Positions 43,070-52,275 of a stretch of 64,000 nucleotides of DNA are shown here, piece after piece. The DNA is from an uncultured Lachnospiraceae bacterium (GTDB lineage Bacteria; Bacillota; Clostridia; Lachnospirales; Lachnospiraceae): positions 1 through 64,000 of the forward strand of contig CAMKQH010000014.1 of the NCBI GenBank assembly GCA_946414885.1, given 5' to 3'. The stretch's first letter is position 1, and every line of letters begins with the position of its first letter. The translations under genes and the position numbers were made by a program. Below the pieces are notes generated by a model. That model did no database searches, was not told the DNA's origin, and saw nothing but the letters and a program-made list of their open reading frames with translations.

Positions 43070-44230
43070 TTAATCCTCAATGGCATCAATGGTTTTGATC
43101 CTGTACAGTCCGAACAGTACGGGGATCTGCAGCACTCCCATCAGAAAGACGTAGGTTCCCAGAATCCTTTGGATATGTCCTCCGTAAACCACGTGTCCGA
43201 TCAGGCCTTTGGGTTCGATGACCGTTACGTTCAGAAGATACGCCGTGCCAAGGGAAACCAGAAGTCCCATGACTGCACCAAGTCCAAAGAGAATCATCAT
43301 CTCCCTCAGCATCATGCCGTAGATCTCCCCACGTCCATAACCGATGGATGCATAGAGGCAATATTCCTTTATGCGGTTTCGCATGAAAGAGACGTACGAT
43401 ACAAGAACCAAAATTGCCAGGAACGTCATCACGATCACGAAAAGCGTCGTCACCACCATGTCTATGGTATCTCCCACGTCCTTGCGATAGGCCTCGTAAT
43501 ATGCCTTTGCGTCCCAGACCTTGTCACCGTCCCCCAGCACAATTCCGTTCTCCTGTAAGATTCCCGTCAGATCCGTTGCCGTCTCGTCATTGTAGACAAC
43601 GATATACCAGCCATTGTTTGTGTAACCGTTGGGGACTCCCACGGAAACAAGGCCCTTGGACTGAATGGTACCCACAATGCGGAAGGTTTCTCCGTATATG
43701 TTTTTTTGATACCAGTCGCCCAATTCATAACCGCCGTTTTTCATGATGGTTTCATCTACCAAAACGTCTCCGGCCTCCTTCGGCATGCTTCCCCGTACAA
43801 GCTTCGCTTCCACGTGATCCAGGAATCCCTGCACCTGCCCTGGCTCCATCAGCGGCATTTCGAAGGAATAGGCTCCCATGACCGCCTGATACGTGCTCGA
43901 GATGATCTGAGTGTAATAGGCATCCTCGATTCCCGGATGCTTTTTCAAGCTTTCGACCAGATCCGCCTGTTTCTTGTCATAGGCTGCCTCCAGTTCTTCG
44001 TACGTCTCATAATCGTCCCCCTTCAAACCATAAGCCCTGCCGCCCAGGGACGCATAAGAGACTTTTTTCGGCATCTCGGTCATCACCGTCTCAAAGCTTT
44101 CCGACGTGGTGATGAGAAGCACGTAGGCCGCATACATCGCCATGAAGGAAAGCGCAAGCGCCGTGACCAGCACCGCAACCGTCCGTTTATTATTCTTTAC
44201 GTAAGTCCAAGCCGATAATTTTGATTTCAT
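43070..44230 (-). CDS. FtsX/MacB-type ABC permease (first subunit)
   Basis: A 386-residue membrane protein. A first helix at about 16-38 (VAVLVTALALSFMAMYAAYV) is followed by about 220 extracytoplasmic residues, then three helices from about 255 on (MVVTTLFVIVMTFLAILVLV). The coupling loop reads KEYCLYASIGYGRGEIYGMM. It is the first gene of the operon running down to 37395; AAAGGAACGG precedes the ATG. The first and last permeases share opening residues (LSAxTYVKxNK), showing they are paralogs that form a heterodimer. Confidence 0.87.
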   Translation of the reverse strand: MKSKLSAWTYVKNNKRTVAVLVTALALSFMAMYAAYVLLITTSESFETVMTEMPKKVSYASLGGRAYGLKGDDYETYEELEAAYDKKQADLVESLKKHPGIEDAYYTQIISSTYQAVMGAYSFEMPLMEPGQVQGFLDHVEAKLVRGSMPKEAGDVLVDETIMKNGGYELGDWYQKNIYGETFRIVGTIQSKGLVSVGVPNGYTNNGWYIVVYNDETATDLTGILQENGIVLGDGDKVWDAKAYYEAYRKDVGDTIDMVVTTLFVIVMTFLAILVLVSYVSFMRNRIKEYCLYASIGYGRGEIYGMMLREMMILFGLGAVMGLLVSLGTAYLLNVTVIEPKGLIGHVVYGGHIQRILGTYVFLMGVLQIPVLFGLYRIKTIDAIED

Positions 44231-44349
44231 TTCCGTTCCTTTCTTAACTGCCTACCGCCTTACTTCCCGTACTGCATTACTTCTTCCTTTTTTGCGGGCG
44301 TAACGATGCAGACCTTTTGAACTTGAACTCATCTTAGCGCTTTTCCGTA

Positions 44350-44404
44350 CATAAGAAAAGTGACCGCGGTCATGATTTTCTTTCAAAACCATGACCGTGG
44401 TCAC
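44350..44404 (-). terminator. Large hairpin terminator upstream of the seven-gene operon
   Basis: Minus-strand GTGACCACGGTCATG (44390-44404) pairs with CATGACCGCGGTCAC (44360-44374), 15 bp with one wobble, followed by TTTTCTTATG. It closes the lipoprotein operon ending at 44438. An outer pair, TGAACTCA/TGAGTTCA (about 44323 and 44410), flanks it. The rest of 44231-44437 shows no clear promoter. Confidence 0.8.
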
Positions 44405-44437
44405 GTAACTTGAGTTCACCCTGGCTTATGACATTAA

Positions 44438-46669
44438 TTACCTATCGGTTTCACTTATATATAGTCTAACTCTGTTTTGAATAACATTGCACACCTCTTC
44501 TGCTGCTTTTTCACCATCATAAAAGGCTTTAGCTTCTTCACTCACAATATTCAAAACTATTTGATCCGTCATACCCTCTCCGTCGTCAGTCTCTTCCATT
44601 ATTTTCATTAATAGAAGTAAATCTTCTTTGGCAAACTCCTTTGTCTTCCCATTTTGGGGAACCTTATCTGCTGCATCCATCACTTGTTTCATCTGTTCAT
44701 CAAAAATGCTCCTTTTGGCTGAAAACCCATTTTCAAACTCCTTTTCCCAATCTGATACATAGTATTGCATAAAAGAAAAGGCCAATTCCTTTTCTTTACA
44801 GTTATGTAGCATTGCTATTCCGCTTTTTGCATGCATGACGTGTCCTTTTTCTCCTGCTTTTGTCGGATAGCCGATCGCACAAACGGCATCCTTTCCAAAT
44901 ACCCTTTGCCTCCACCTCGTAAGATCCGTAAAATCTGTAATACTGATCAAAGCAGCCATTATCTTACCCGTATCATACGCTTCCAACACTTGATTTCCTA
45001 CCAGATTATCCGGATTCAAATACTCCTTTTTCGTTAATTCTAATAACCCCAAAAGCAGGTCCTTATTCGTCTGATCATCTTCGTTCGCTTCAAAAATCCA
45101 GTTATTTAGTAAAATTGCTATTTGCAAACTGCCATCCTGATAATAATCCCTCATATCCCGTGATGAAGGCTGAAGCATGTAAGCATTTATATTTTTCTTT
45201 GCCATTTCCAGCATATCATCTATTGTCCATCCTGACCTTTTGCCCCACACGGATTCCTTTCCCAATAATGTATAAATCTCAAATTTTTCAGGCAAATATG
45301 CCAAACATTTTCCATAAGTAGCCTGTCTTAAAAGCGGTTCAAAAAAATCTGAAGAATTTATATTTGCACTTTTTTCCAAATAATCCGTTAAATCCTCTAT
45401 CAAACCACCCTCTGCAATTTTCTGAATGTCAATGTCAGATGTTACAATCAACATATCCGTTCCCTTATCGTTTATATAATCAAGCATCATATGGTCAATT
45501 GCGTCATCATGCTCTTCAACTGTTGATCTTCCACTTATTTTCTCACCATATTCAACTATACTGACATGACATTCTTTATTCTGTCTGTTAAAATTTATTA
45601 CTTTGCGCGTTAGTGCATCTGAAGACTTCCAAACGCCAATTGTCAATTCCCGTCTTTTACTTTCTTCTCCCAACGCAGGTCCTAAAACAATCATACGTTC
45701 GTTTCTGTTTTCTACACAATAAATTGTAATCATTCCGCTTGCGGACATCCCACAATAACGGATGCAATCGGAAAAAATATCCTCATCAATCCAGGAGCAC
45801 AATTCAGCCCAACTGCTTTCCATTTCTGAAAACATAAATAATTTAGTATCATTCCATACTAATACTTTGCCTTCTCCGGCGATTGCGAGGTTGTAAAAAT
45901 CATCCCGGACTGCCATGATTTGTATCAATTTATTTCCAACAAGCTTTTTTAGATTTGTTCCCGCCTCTCCTAATTCGATGAAATAGAATCCCTCTCCCCG
46001 ATCACCACATAAAGCAAGCAACATATTTCCCAATTCTTGCTTACCACAAAACTTACCATGAGAGTTAAAAAAATAGAGTGTACCAGAAGAATGAAGTGCT
46101 ATATTTTCTTTCCCGTCTACGGCAAGCGTTCCTGGAACTATTTGTTGATCCAATAACGTTTGAATTAAAAGCTTGCCGTTCGCATTGATTTTAAGAAGCG
46201 AGTACCGGTTTTCCAACCCAAACAGTGTTTCCGAACTCATCATAGTGCACCAAACATCACCTGCCACAGTTACCACTGCTTCCAGGATATATCCGTCAGT
46301 TTCAAAAAGACACTCTTCAGATGATATTGCACTATCTGAAATCTTTTGCTTCCAGATTTTTGTTTTAACTCTTAACAGACTATAATCCTCAAACTCTTCA
46401 TCATAATCTTCCCAGGTCATTTTGTGACCATCATAAATATATTCTCTCTCAAACGTATACAGGCAATCCCTGTCACATATCCAGTCTGCATCTAAAATCC
46501 AATCCCGGGTGTTCTCTTCATACCACCTTCCAGTATATTTTATCTGGCTTTCCCAGACTTTCTCTTCCTTCTTAACTACTGTAACGCCTTCCCCCTTACT
46601 ACATGCTGCTAATATGAAACATGTCATGAACGCGATCAGCAACCTAGTGAAGTATACGCCAGACTTCAT
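44438..46669 (-). CDS. Chimeric lipoprotein (system A): propeller-like plus solute-binding
   Basis: A lipoprotein of about 743 residues with lipobox CFILAAC. Residues about 40-340 show repeated beta/turn patterns (SLLKINANGKLLIQTLLDQQ, LYFFNSHGKFCGKQELG). The solute-binding half begins RELTIGVWKSSDALTRKVIN, continues with GTDMLIVTSDIDIQKIAEGG and ends NVIQNRVRLYISETDR. The ATG at 46669 starts the signal peptide, but its GGAGG is 16 bases away; an upstream ATG at 46699 cannot be excluded. It is the last gene of an operon with two permeases, an ATPase and a secreted protein. The gene is AT-rich. Its siblings are at 18235, 20581 and 52639. Confidence 0.75.
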   Translation of the reverse strand: MKSGVYFTRLLIAFMTCFILAACSKGEGVTVVKKEEKVWESQIKYTGRWYEENTRDWILDADWICDRDCLYTFEREYIYDGHKMTWEDYDEEFEDYSLLRVKTKIWKQKISDSAISSEECLFETDGYILEAVVTVAGDVWCTMMSSETLFGLENRYSLLKINANGKLLIQTLLDQQIVPGTLAVDGKENIALHSSGTLYFFNSHGKFCGKQELGNMLLALCGDRGEGFYFIELGEAGTNLKKLVGNKLIQIMAVRDDFYNLAIAGEGKVLVWNDTKLFMFSEMESSWAELCSWIDEDIFSDCIRYCGMSASGMITIYCVENRNERMIVLGPALGEESKRRELTIGVWKSSDALTRKVINFNRQNKECHVSIVEYGEKISGRSTVEEHDDAIDHMMLDYINDKGTDMLIVTSDIDIQKIAEGGLIEDLTDYLEKSANINSSDFFEPLLRQATYGKCLAYLPEKFEIYTLLGKESVWGKRSGWTIDDMLEMAKKNINAYMLQPSSRDMRDYYQDGSLQIAILLNNWIFEANEDDQTNKDLLLGLLELTKKEYLNPDNLVGNQVLEAYDTGKIMAALISITDFTDLTRWRQRVFGKDAVCAIGYPTKAGEKGHVMHAKSGIAMLHNCKEKELAFSFMQYYVSDWEKEFENGFSAKRSIFDEQMKQVMDAADKVPQNGKTKEFAKEDLLLLMKIMEETDDGEGMTDQIVLNIVSEEAKAFYDGEKAAEEVCNVIQNRVRLYISETDR

Positions 46670-46707
46670 AAATAGTGTTTCTTCCCCTCCTGCATTCATA
46701 CCTCTTG

Positions 46708-47832
46708 TTAAGCTGCCTCAATGTTTGCCTGCGTAGGCTCTGTTTTCATCAATTTTATGAGCCGTAAACCAAATAAAGCTGTTTGTAAAAATATCGCCAA
46801 CAATATGGCAAACACAATGATTAGTAAAATTTGATACAAAAAATAGTTGCCCACTGGCATATACCCAATTACGGTCATTTCTATGAAGGTCGCCAAAGTA
46901 GCCGCTATCAAAATAATCGTTCCGGACTCTTTCATTACGGACCAAAGAATACTGAAAAAACCACAGCCAAGCATTCTTCTGATCAATAATTCACGCTTTC
47001 GCCTTGCAAACCAAACCTCTGAAATGAAATACAGACTATAAATACCCAAAATCAGCATCGCGAAGTAAAAATGCTTCATTCTCGAGGACATATAACGTTG
47101 AACCAAGGTAAAGCTCTCTTCATAATTCCATGATTTATCAAGATTTCCAATTCTTTCTATAAATATATTTTCAAAGCTCACAATTTCATTTTGAAATGGT
47201 TTTTTGCTTTCTATAATAAAACCATATGCACACTCTTCGTCATTTTCATAAATTGGCTGGCATACGGACAGGATACTGTTTTTGTGTTCTTCATCCAAAT
47301 TCTTCCAATTTACGTGAACTTCCTGCGCCACGTATTCGCGTTCATTGATTACTTGATACGCAATGTATTCCATTCCATTTATTTCAATGTAATCTGCTCC
47401 ATTCCCGTGATATATCTCTTTTTTTAGCTGTCCTTCCACAAGAACGGCATTCGGAGTCCCATTCCACTCATTAAGATTAATCCCCTTTTCCTTTGCCATC
47501 GCCTCCGCAGAAAAATAAAGGATTGCTCCTTTAACGTCCAAAACATCCCCCACCATAACCGTTAGGTCTCTAGCCATGCAATTATCTCCGGCACCTTCAA
47601 ATATGTCACAAATCTCATCAAATTGTTCTTTCGTCCACGCACCAAGTGGCAAATACTCTTTATGATAAGAATAAATAAGCTTTATGGCATTTTTATATGC
47701 AAAATCAGCCCTAATTAGGCTCATGCACAAAAAGAACAAAAGTGTAAGTCCAACCATCAATAAAATTGAATCATAATATTTTTGAGTCAACTCCGACAGG
47801 GAACTACAAAACCGTTGCTTATTCTGTTTCAC
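46708..47832 (-). CDS. FtsX-like ABC permease, system A
   Basis: A 374-residue membrane protein with the FtsX layout. A helix lies at about 21-42 (ILLMVGLTLLFFLCMSL), then about 215 extracytoplasmic residues, then three C-terminal helices (FYFAMLILGIYSLYFISEVW, IILIAATLATFIEMTVIGYM, ILLIIVFAILLAIFLQTALF). The coupling loop is FARRKRELLIRRMLGCGFFS. It lies 22 bp downstream of the ATPase gene and 38 bp upstream of the preferred lipoprotein start. It is probably the partner of the permease at 48516-49793. The AT-rich composition matches its operon. Confidence 0.8.
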   Translation of the reverse strand: MKQNKQRFCSSLSELTQKYYDSILLMVGLTLLFFLCMSLIRADFAYKNAIKLIYSYHKEYLPLGAWTKEQFDEICDIFEGAGDNCMARDLTVMVGDVLDVKGAILYFSAEAMAKEKGINLNEWNGTPNAVLVEGQLKKEIYHGNGADYIEINGMEYIAYQVINEREYVAQEVHVNWKNLDEEHKNSILSVCQPIYENDEECAYGFIIESKKPFQNEIVSFENIFIERIGNLDKSWNYEESFTLVQRYMSSRMKHFYFAMLILGIYSLYFISEVWFARRKRELLIRRMLGCGFFSILWSVMKESGTIILIAATLATFIEMTVIGYMPVGNYFLYQILLIIVFAILLAIFLQTALFGLRLIKLMKTEPTQANIEAA

Positions 47833-47854
47833 GTTAATTCTCCATTATTTGGGA

Positions 47855-48511
47855 TTATTGCTGCAAAACTCCGTCCTCCATTCGGACAATACGCTTGCAA
47901 CACTTAGCGACCTCATCATCATGCGTAGCTATGATAATTGTTTTTCCTTCCATATTTAGCTTACAAAATAAATCCATAATCTCCTTGGTAGTCTTACTGT
48001 CAAGTGCGCCTGTTGGCTCATCACATAAAAGCAAACTGCAACCCGTCATCAGCGCCCTGCCTATCGCACAACGCTGTTGCTGTCCGCCAGACAAATTCAA
48101 CGGCAAACTTTTCGCCCGTTCCGCAAGTCCCAATTGTTCCAAACAATCCATGATTCTTTTCTTATAATGCCTTTGATTTCTTGCGAGCAATGGAATTTCC
48201 AAATTTTCATATACCGTTTGTCTGTTTAACAATGCAAAATTTTGAAAAACAAAACCAATATGGTTTTTACGAAACAGATGTAACTTATGCGGACCAAAAG
48301 ATGCTATGTCTTCATCTTCAAAATAGTAATGCCCTGACGTTAGCCGATCCATCCCTCCAAGAATATTCAAAAGCGTACTTTTGCCACAACCGCTCGTTCC
48401 CATCACGGCCACCATCTCGCCTGCCTGAATTGTCATTGACGTATGGTTTAATGCTAAAATCTCATTACTTTGACTATTATACTTTTTTGTAGCATCGACC
48501 AATTTTATCAT
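47855..48511 (-). CDS. MacB/LolD-like ABC ATPase, system A
   Basis: A 218-residue ATPase. Walker A is VMGTSGCGKSTLLNIL, the Q-loop lies in HIGFVFQNFALLNRQTVYEN, the signature is LNLSGGQQQRCAIGRALM, Walker B is LLLCDEPTGALDSKTT, and the switch His lies in TIIIATHDDEVA. It belongs to the group that powers MacB, LolCDE and bacteriocin-associated exporters such as those next to lactococcin-972-type genes. It lies four bases after the upstream permease stop, and the operon order is secreted protein, permease, ATPase, permease, lipoprotein. Confidence 0.93.
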   Translation of the reverse strand: MIKLVDATKKYNSQSNEILALNHTSMTIQAGEMVAVMGTSGCGKSTLLNILGGMDRLTSGHYYFEDEDIASFGPHKLHLFRKNHIGFVFQNFALLNRQTVYENLEIPLLARNQRHYKKRIMDCLEQLGLAERAKSLPLNLSGGQQQRCAIGRALMTGCSLLLCDEPTGALDSKTTKEIMDLFCKLNMEGKTIIIATHDDEVAKCCKRIVRMEDGVLQQ

Positions 48512-48515
48512 GTCA

Positions 48516-49793
48516 TCATCCTCTGTTATCCAACAATAATTCTGACGGCTTGCTGTTTTGTATAATAAGAATCGGTATCACGGCAGATAGAAAAAAAAGA
48601 AGCGTCGATAATGCCAGCATTTCTGGAAGCGCGTAGCCGTTAAGCCATCGAAAAATACTTTGATTATAAGCTCCCGCGTTGGAATATTGTCTATTGCAAT
48701 ACCATTTCAATACCAACCATGCGCAACCCGTTCCCGCTACAAATTCAGCCATGATTTGAAGCAGCCATACCCTTATCACGTCTGTTTTTGTCATACCAAA
48801 CGCAATGTAAATGCCCATGATTTGCTTATTCGAAATGATTCGCATAATGATAATGCATAGATTCACGATTAAGCAGACAATTAAAAGAGTCCGATACAAC
48901 TCCCTGTCAACCATTTCAACGTCGCGATTGTAAATCTTTTGCAATACAAATCCATCCTGCAAGGATGCAAAATCGACGGAAAGGTTCAATTCCTTTGCCC
49001 TCTTTTCTAGGAAAGATCTCGCCTCATCTAATCCTACCCCTTCCGATACATTAAAAATCCACGCCGTATCTTTATTCCCATCCGTCACGCCTGGTTCCAT
49101 TACAATCATCACCAATCCATCTAAACACACAATTGATTGCGAACCATTTCCCTCTCCTAGCGTTTTTACCTCATCTGCCAGGATGTGTTGTCCTTTTTCC
49201 AAGAACCCTATAACTTCATATTCCTTTTGATGCCCACCTTTCGACGTCTCTGCGTATACGGTACCAAGAGGAATGTTTTTGAACTCAGCTCCTAAATAAA
49301 TACCTTGCCAATCCGGATTTTTCCATTTTTCTTCGGGTATGTCCACTTGCCTCGAAAACTGCAAATTGCAAATTTCTAATGCCGTCCTATCGATAAAACA
49401 ACTCATCACAATATCATCTCGATAGATCCCTCCCCCATCTGGAAAAACATCTGGAAAGGTATGTTGTATTTTTGCAAGATCAACCTCCCAAATCTTGCCC
49501 CCGAAAACCCACGTCCCAATACCCTTGATCTTTCCGGAGGCCATGGCTTCCTTCTTTAACTGGAGTGCTTCCTTCTTGTCATAATCAAGCATGCGCATTA
49601 ATCCGGTTCCTGCCATTCCGCTTGTCAGCACGGCATTACACTCCCGCTTCACTATTTCGTAATCATTTAGGAAGAGACGATAATACCCCACGCAAAAGAT
49701 ACTAATTCCAATCATCAAGACCGAAAAGAGAAATCTGTTTTGGGGACGAATGATATGCCTAAGCGCAATTCGCAACACATATTTTGAATTCAT
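48516..49793 (-). CDS. FtsX-like ABC permease, system A (upstream copy)
   Basis: A 425-residue membrane protein. The first helix lies at about 20-40 (FLFSVLMIGISIFCVGYYRL), then a large extracytoplasmic domain of about 250 residues, then three C-terminal helices (LYRTLLIVCLIVNLCIIIMR, LLQIMAEFVAGTGCAWLVLK, LALSTLLFFLSAVIPILIIQ). The loop KQIMGIYIAFGMTKTDVIRV is the FtsX-type coupling region. It follows the secreted-protein gene by 15 bp. It is distinct from the second permease in sequence and length, suggesting a heterodimeric transporter. Confidence 0.8.
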   Translation of the reverse strand: MNSKYVLRIALRHIIRPQNRFLFSVLMIGISIFCVGYYRLFLNDYEIVKRECNAVLTSGMAGTGLMRMLDYDKKEALQLKKEAMASGKIKGIGTWVFGGKIWEVDLAKIQHTFPDVFPDGGGIYRDDIVMSCFIDRTALEICNLQFSRQVDIPEEKWKNPDWQGIYLGAEFKNIPLGTVYAETSKGGHQKEYEVIGFLEKGQHILADEVKTLGEGNGSQSIVCLDGLVMIVMEPGVTDGNKDTAWIFNVSEGVGLDEARSFLEKRAKELNLSVDFASLQDGFVLQKIYNRDVEMVDRELYRTLLIVCLIVNLCIIIMRIISNKQIMGIYIAFGMTKTDVIRVWLLQIMAEFVAGTGCAWLVLKWYCNRQYSNAGAYNQSIFRWLNGYALPEMLALSTLLFFLSAVIPILIIQNSKPSELLLDNRG

Positions 49794-49808
49794 GACATTC
49801 TCCGTAAT

Positions 49809-50249
49809 TTATCTGGTTTTCGCAGTTATGTCAATATCACATTTGCCAGCCGCATATATATTAACATGAGAAGATATGGTAGTTAAAAAAAATTTAAACT
49901 CTTTCTTAAATTCATCATCATGCGCGTAATCACCCCGGTTTTTAACCAAACGGCATGTAATATCTCCATTCGATGACCCACCTTTAATAGTCGTACTGCC
50001 TTTTTTGAATTCGTAGTAAGGACTACTGGTTGGATTATAATCCATAAATTCCTGAATTCCGTATACGTCAAATGACCATGCCATTTCCGTTCCATCTACG
50101 GTTACACAAACGCCAGCCGTCACCTTTTTATTCGAAATATAGTTGATAGATCCACTGCCTGAAGCGTAATCTGTGCCAGCCATAACACTGGTGCCAATCA
50201 TTAATACCATAACGGAAACAATCGTCAGAAAACATAATGCTTTTTTCAT
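49809..50249 (-). CDS. Secreted 146-residue protein, putative substrate of system A
   Basis: A 146-residue protein. The Sec-type signal peptide (CFLTIVSVMVLMIGTSVMA) should be cleaved after VMA, leaving about 122 residues with three cysteines (GVCVTV, ITCRLV, GKCDID) and a Gly/Ser-rich start (YASGSGSINYIS). I do not recognise the family. Its place as first gene before two permeases and an ATPase resembles lactococcin-972-type bacteriocin operons, but it lacks an evident lactococcin-972 core. It could be a secreted bacteriocin-like effector, or an exported protein whose folding or immunity needs the transporter. The promoter with TTGACA is directly upstream. Confidence 0.72.
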   Translation of the reverse strand: MKKALCFLTIVSVMVLMIGTSVMAGTDYASGSGSINYISNKKVTAGVCVTVDGTEMAWSFDVYGIQEFMDYNPTSSPYYEFKKGSTTIKGGSSNGDITCRLVKNRGDYAHDDEFKKEFKFFLTTISSHVNIYAAGKCDIDITAKTR

Positions 50250-50293
50250 ACTAATACCCCTCCTATTTTTGTTATATACATCATGATATCTAT

Positions 50294-50321
50294 ATTATCA
50301 CGTCCAACCGGAAACTGTCAA
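50294..50321 (-). promoter_or_regulatory. Promoter of system A
   Basis: Minus-strand TTGACA (50316-50321), 16-bp spacer, GATAAT (50294-50299). The palindrome CAATT-ATCG-AATTG overlaps the -35 box and could be an operator. Confidence 0.65.
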
Positions 50322-50405
50322 TTCGATAATTGGCTTTTCCGACTAATTTTTGGTTTCTTTTTGGGAAACTGTGCATGAAAGGATACTATACGTAAACCAT
50401 TGCCG

Positions 50406-50434
50406 TTGATTTACAAAGGCTGTCGTGATAAAAT
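50406..50434 (+). promoter_or_regulatory. Promoter of the ABC-class ATPase gene
   Basis: TTGATT (50406-50411), 17-bp spacer, TAAAAT (50429-50434), 40 bp before the ATG, which follows an AGAGGA ribosome site. Confidence 0.55.
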
Positions 50435-50473
50435 AAACACAGTGTCTAAAGCAATCAGAAAAGAGGATTTGTC

Positions 50474-52207
50474 ATGAGAAGATTGGAACAGCTCCTTCGT
50501 GAGAATGATCATAAACCATATCCGGCATACAAAAACTTAAAGGGCCGCTATACGTTTCAGGGCTACGTGCTCTCCATTGATCACGTGCAGGGCGATCCCT
50601 TTGCGGCACCCTCGTCCTTAAGCATTCACGTGGCAGCGAATCAGCATGGATTTCCAAAGGAATTCTATGCGGAGCCCCATCGCCGCGTCATGCTTCAAGA
50701 CTTCCTTCTTCGCGGCTTTTATAAGGAGCTTGGGCGCTTTAGCCATAAGGCAGGCGGCTCTGGAAAATCCGGAACCCTCTCCGTCAGCTCCTGCGGACAG
50801 GAGGTCCTGGAGCGTTCCGCCCTGACCATCAACCCCGCCGACGGAAGCCTCGTGCTCCGGTTCTCCGCAGGTTTTCCTGCCGCAGGGCGCACGACCCTGG
50901 CAATGGAGCTGAAGAAAATGCTCTTTGAGTACGTGCCCGCGTGCGCGGCAAAAGCGCTTCGCTACGCCGCCATAGACAAAGCCGAGATTCAAAGGTGGAT
51001 CGCCCTCGCCGATGACCAGAAGGCTATCCGCGAACAGCTTGCCAATCAAGGGTTCGTCGCATTTGTGGCAGACGGCGCCATCCTCCCCCGGAAGAGCGGC
51101 GTGGACGACAGACCCATGCAAGGCGCGGTGGCATTCGCAAGTCCCGCCGAAGATACCGTGACTCTCTCCCTGCCCGGCGGACGGACCATCACCGGTCTTG
51201 GCATCAGAAAGGGCATTACTCTCATCGTTGGCGGCGGCTATCACGGCAAATCCACGCTCCTAAAGGCCCTAGAGCGCGGCGTCTATAACCACGTGCCCGG
51301 GGACGGACGCGAGTACGTCATCACGGAAGACACGGCGATGAAGCTTCGCAGCGAGGACGGCCGAAGCGTAAAGCAGGTCGACGTCAGCGCCTTCATCCGC
51401 AACCTTCCCAGCAAGCGAGACACCAAGTGCTTTTCCACCGAGGACGCCAGCGGCAGCACCTCGCAGGCGGCATGCACCGTGGAAGCCATTCTCTCCGGAA
51501 GCAAGACCCTTCTCATCGATGAGGATACCAGCGCAACGAACTTCATGGTGCGGGACGCATTGATGCAAAAGGTCATTCATTCCGGTGAGGAACCCATCAT
51601 TCCGTTCCTTTCGAGAATGCGCCAGCTCTATGAAGAATTAGGAATTTCTACGATCCTGGTTGCCGGAAGCTCCGGTGCCTTCTTCGAGGTTTCCGACCTG
51701 ATCCTGCAAATGAAGGAATATAAGCCCATCGACGTTACCATAAAAGCAAAAGAAGCCGCCGAAGCGACTTCCGACAAAATAGAAACACCTGATAAATTAG
51801 TGATTTCCGCGGATCAGCGCATCCCCTTCCCCAACAGGGAAGTTACGGAGAGCCGGAAGGTCAAGGTGCGCGGAAACGGCACGGACGCCGTCTCCATTAA
51901 CCATGAATCCGTGGAACTGCGCTTTGTGGAGCAGGTCGTTGACAATGAGCAGACCAATCTCCTCGGCGCCATGCTCCGCACGCTGGAGGAACAATATTTT
52001 AACGGCAGGGATCCACTGCCAAAATGCGTGAACGCATTGTACGACAGGCTTTCAAAACAAGGCTTCGCGGCCTGCACCCAGGGCAGTCGCGGCGACGACG
52101 GCCGCGGCAATGCATCCGGCTCCATCCCCGGAAATCTCGCCATGGTGCGCCCGCAGGAGCTCTGGGCCATGGTGAATCGTTACAGAGGATTAAGGCTGGG
52201 AAGATAA
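50474..52207 (+). CDS. Predicted ATPase of the ABC class (PF09818 type)
   Basis: A 577-residue cytoplasmic protein of the stand-alone ABC-class ATPase family. The N-terminal domain has YKNLKGRYTFQGYVLSIDHV and VQGDPFAAPSSLSI. Walker A is IVGGGYHGKSTLLKALERG, and the region DASGSTSQAACTVEAILSGS with LLIDEDTSATNFMVRD forms the signature and Walker B. It ends in a variable C-terminal domain (from about 430). No membrane domain is present. The molecular role of the family is unclear; a nucleic-acid link has been proposed. The gene is more GC-rich than the AT-rich peptide systems on either side. A 27-bp stretch (51747-51773) recurs exactly at 58384-58410. Confidence 0.9.
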   Translation: MRRLEQLLRENDHKPYPAYKNLKGRYTFQGYVLSIDHVQGDPFAAPSSLSIHVAANQHGFPKEFYAEPHRRVMLQDFLLRGFYKELGRFSHKAGGSGKSGTLSVSSCGQEVLERSALTINPADGSLVLRFSAGFPAAGRTTLAMELKKMLFEYVPACAAKALRYAAIDKAEIQRWIALADDQKAIREQLANQGFVAFVADGAILPRKSGVDDRPMQGAVAFASPAEDTVTLSLPGGRTITGLGIRKGITLIVGGGYHGKSTLLKALERGVYNHVPGDGREYVITEDTAMKLRSEDGRSVKQVDVSAFIRNLPSKRDTKCFSTEDASGSTSQAACTVEAILSGSKTLLIDEDTSATNFMVRDALMQKVIHSGEEPIIPFLSRMRQLYEELGISTILVAGSSGAFFEVSDLILQMKEYKPIDVTIKAKEAAEATSDKIETPDKLVISADQRIPFPNREVTESRKVKVRGNGTDAVSINHESVELRFVEQVVDNEQTNLLGAMLRTLEEQYFNGRDPLPKCVNALYDRLSKQGFAACTQGSRGDDGRGNASGSIPGNLAMVRPQELWAMVNRYRGLRLGR

Positions 52208-52225
52208 CTTCCCAGCCCCTTTTTC
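52194..52225 (+). terminator. Terminator overlapping the end of the ATPase gene
   Basis: GGCTGGGAAG (52194-52203), loop ATAA containing the stop codon, CTTCCCAGCC (52208-52217), then CCTTTTTC. It is a perfect ten-base-pair stem. Confidence 0.93.
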
Positions 52226-52275
52226 ACCCGGCTCTAAAAACCTGCGTTCTTTATTTACGCGATCTTTTAGATGGA

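Noticed and set aside
49809..50249. Lactococcin-972 family bacteriocin
   Set aside because: Position fits, but size, cysteines and lack of a recognisable core do not support the family name; kept as an unknown secreted protein.
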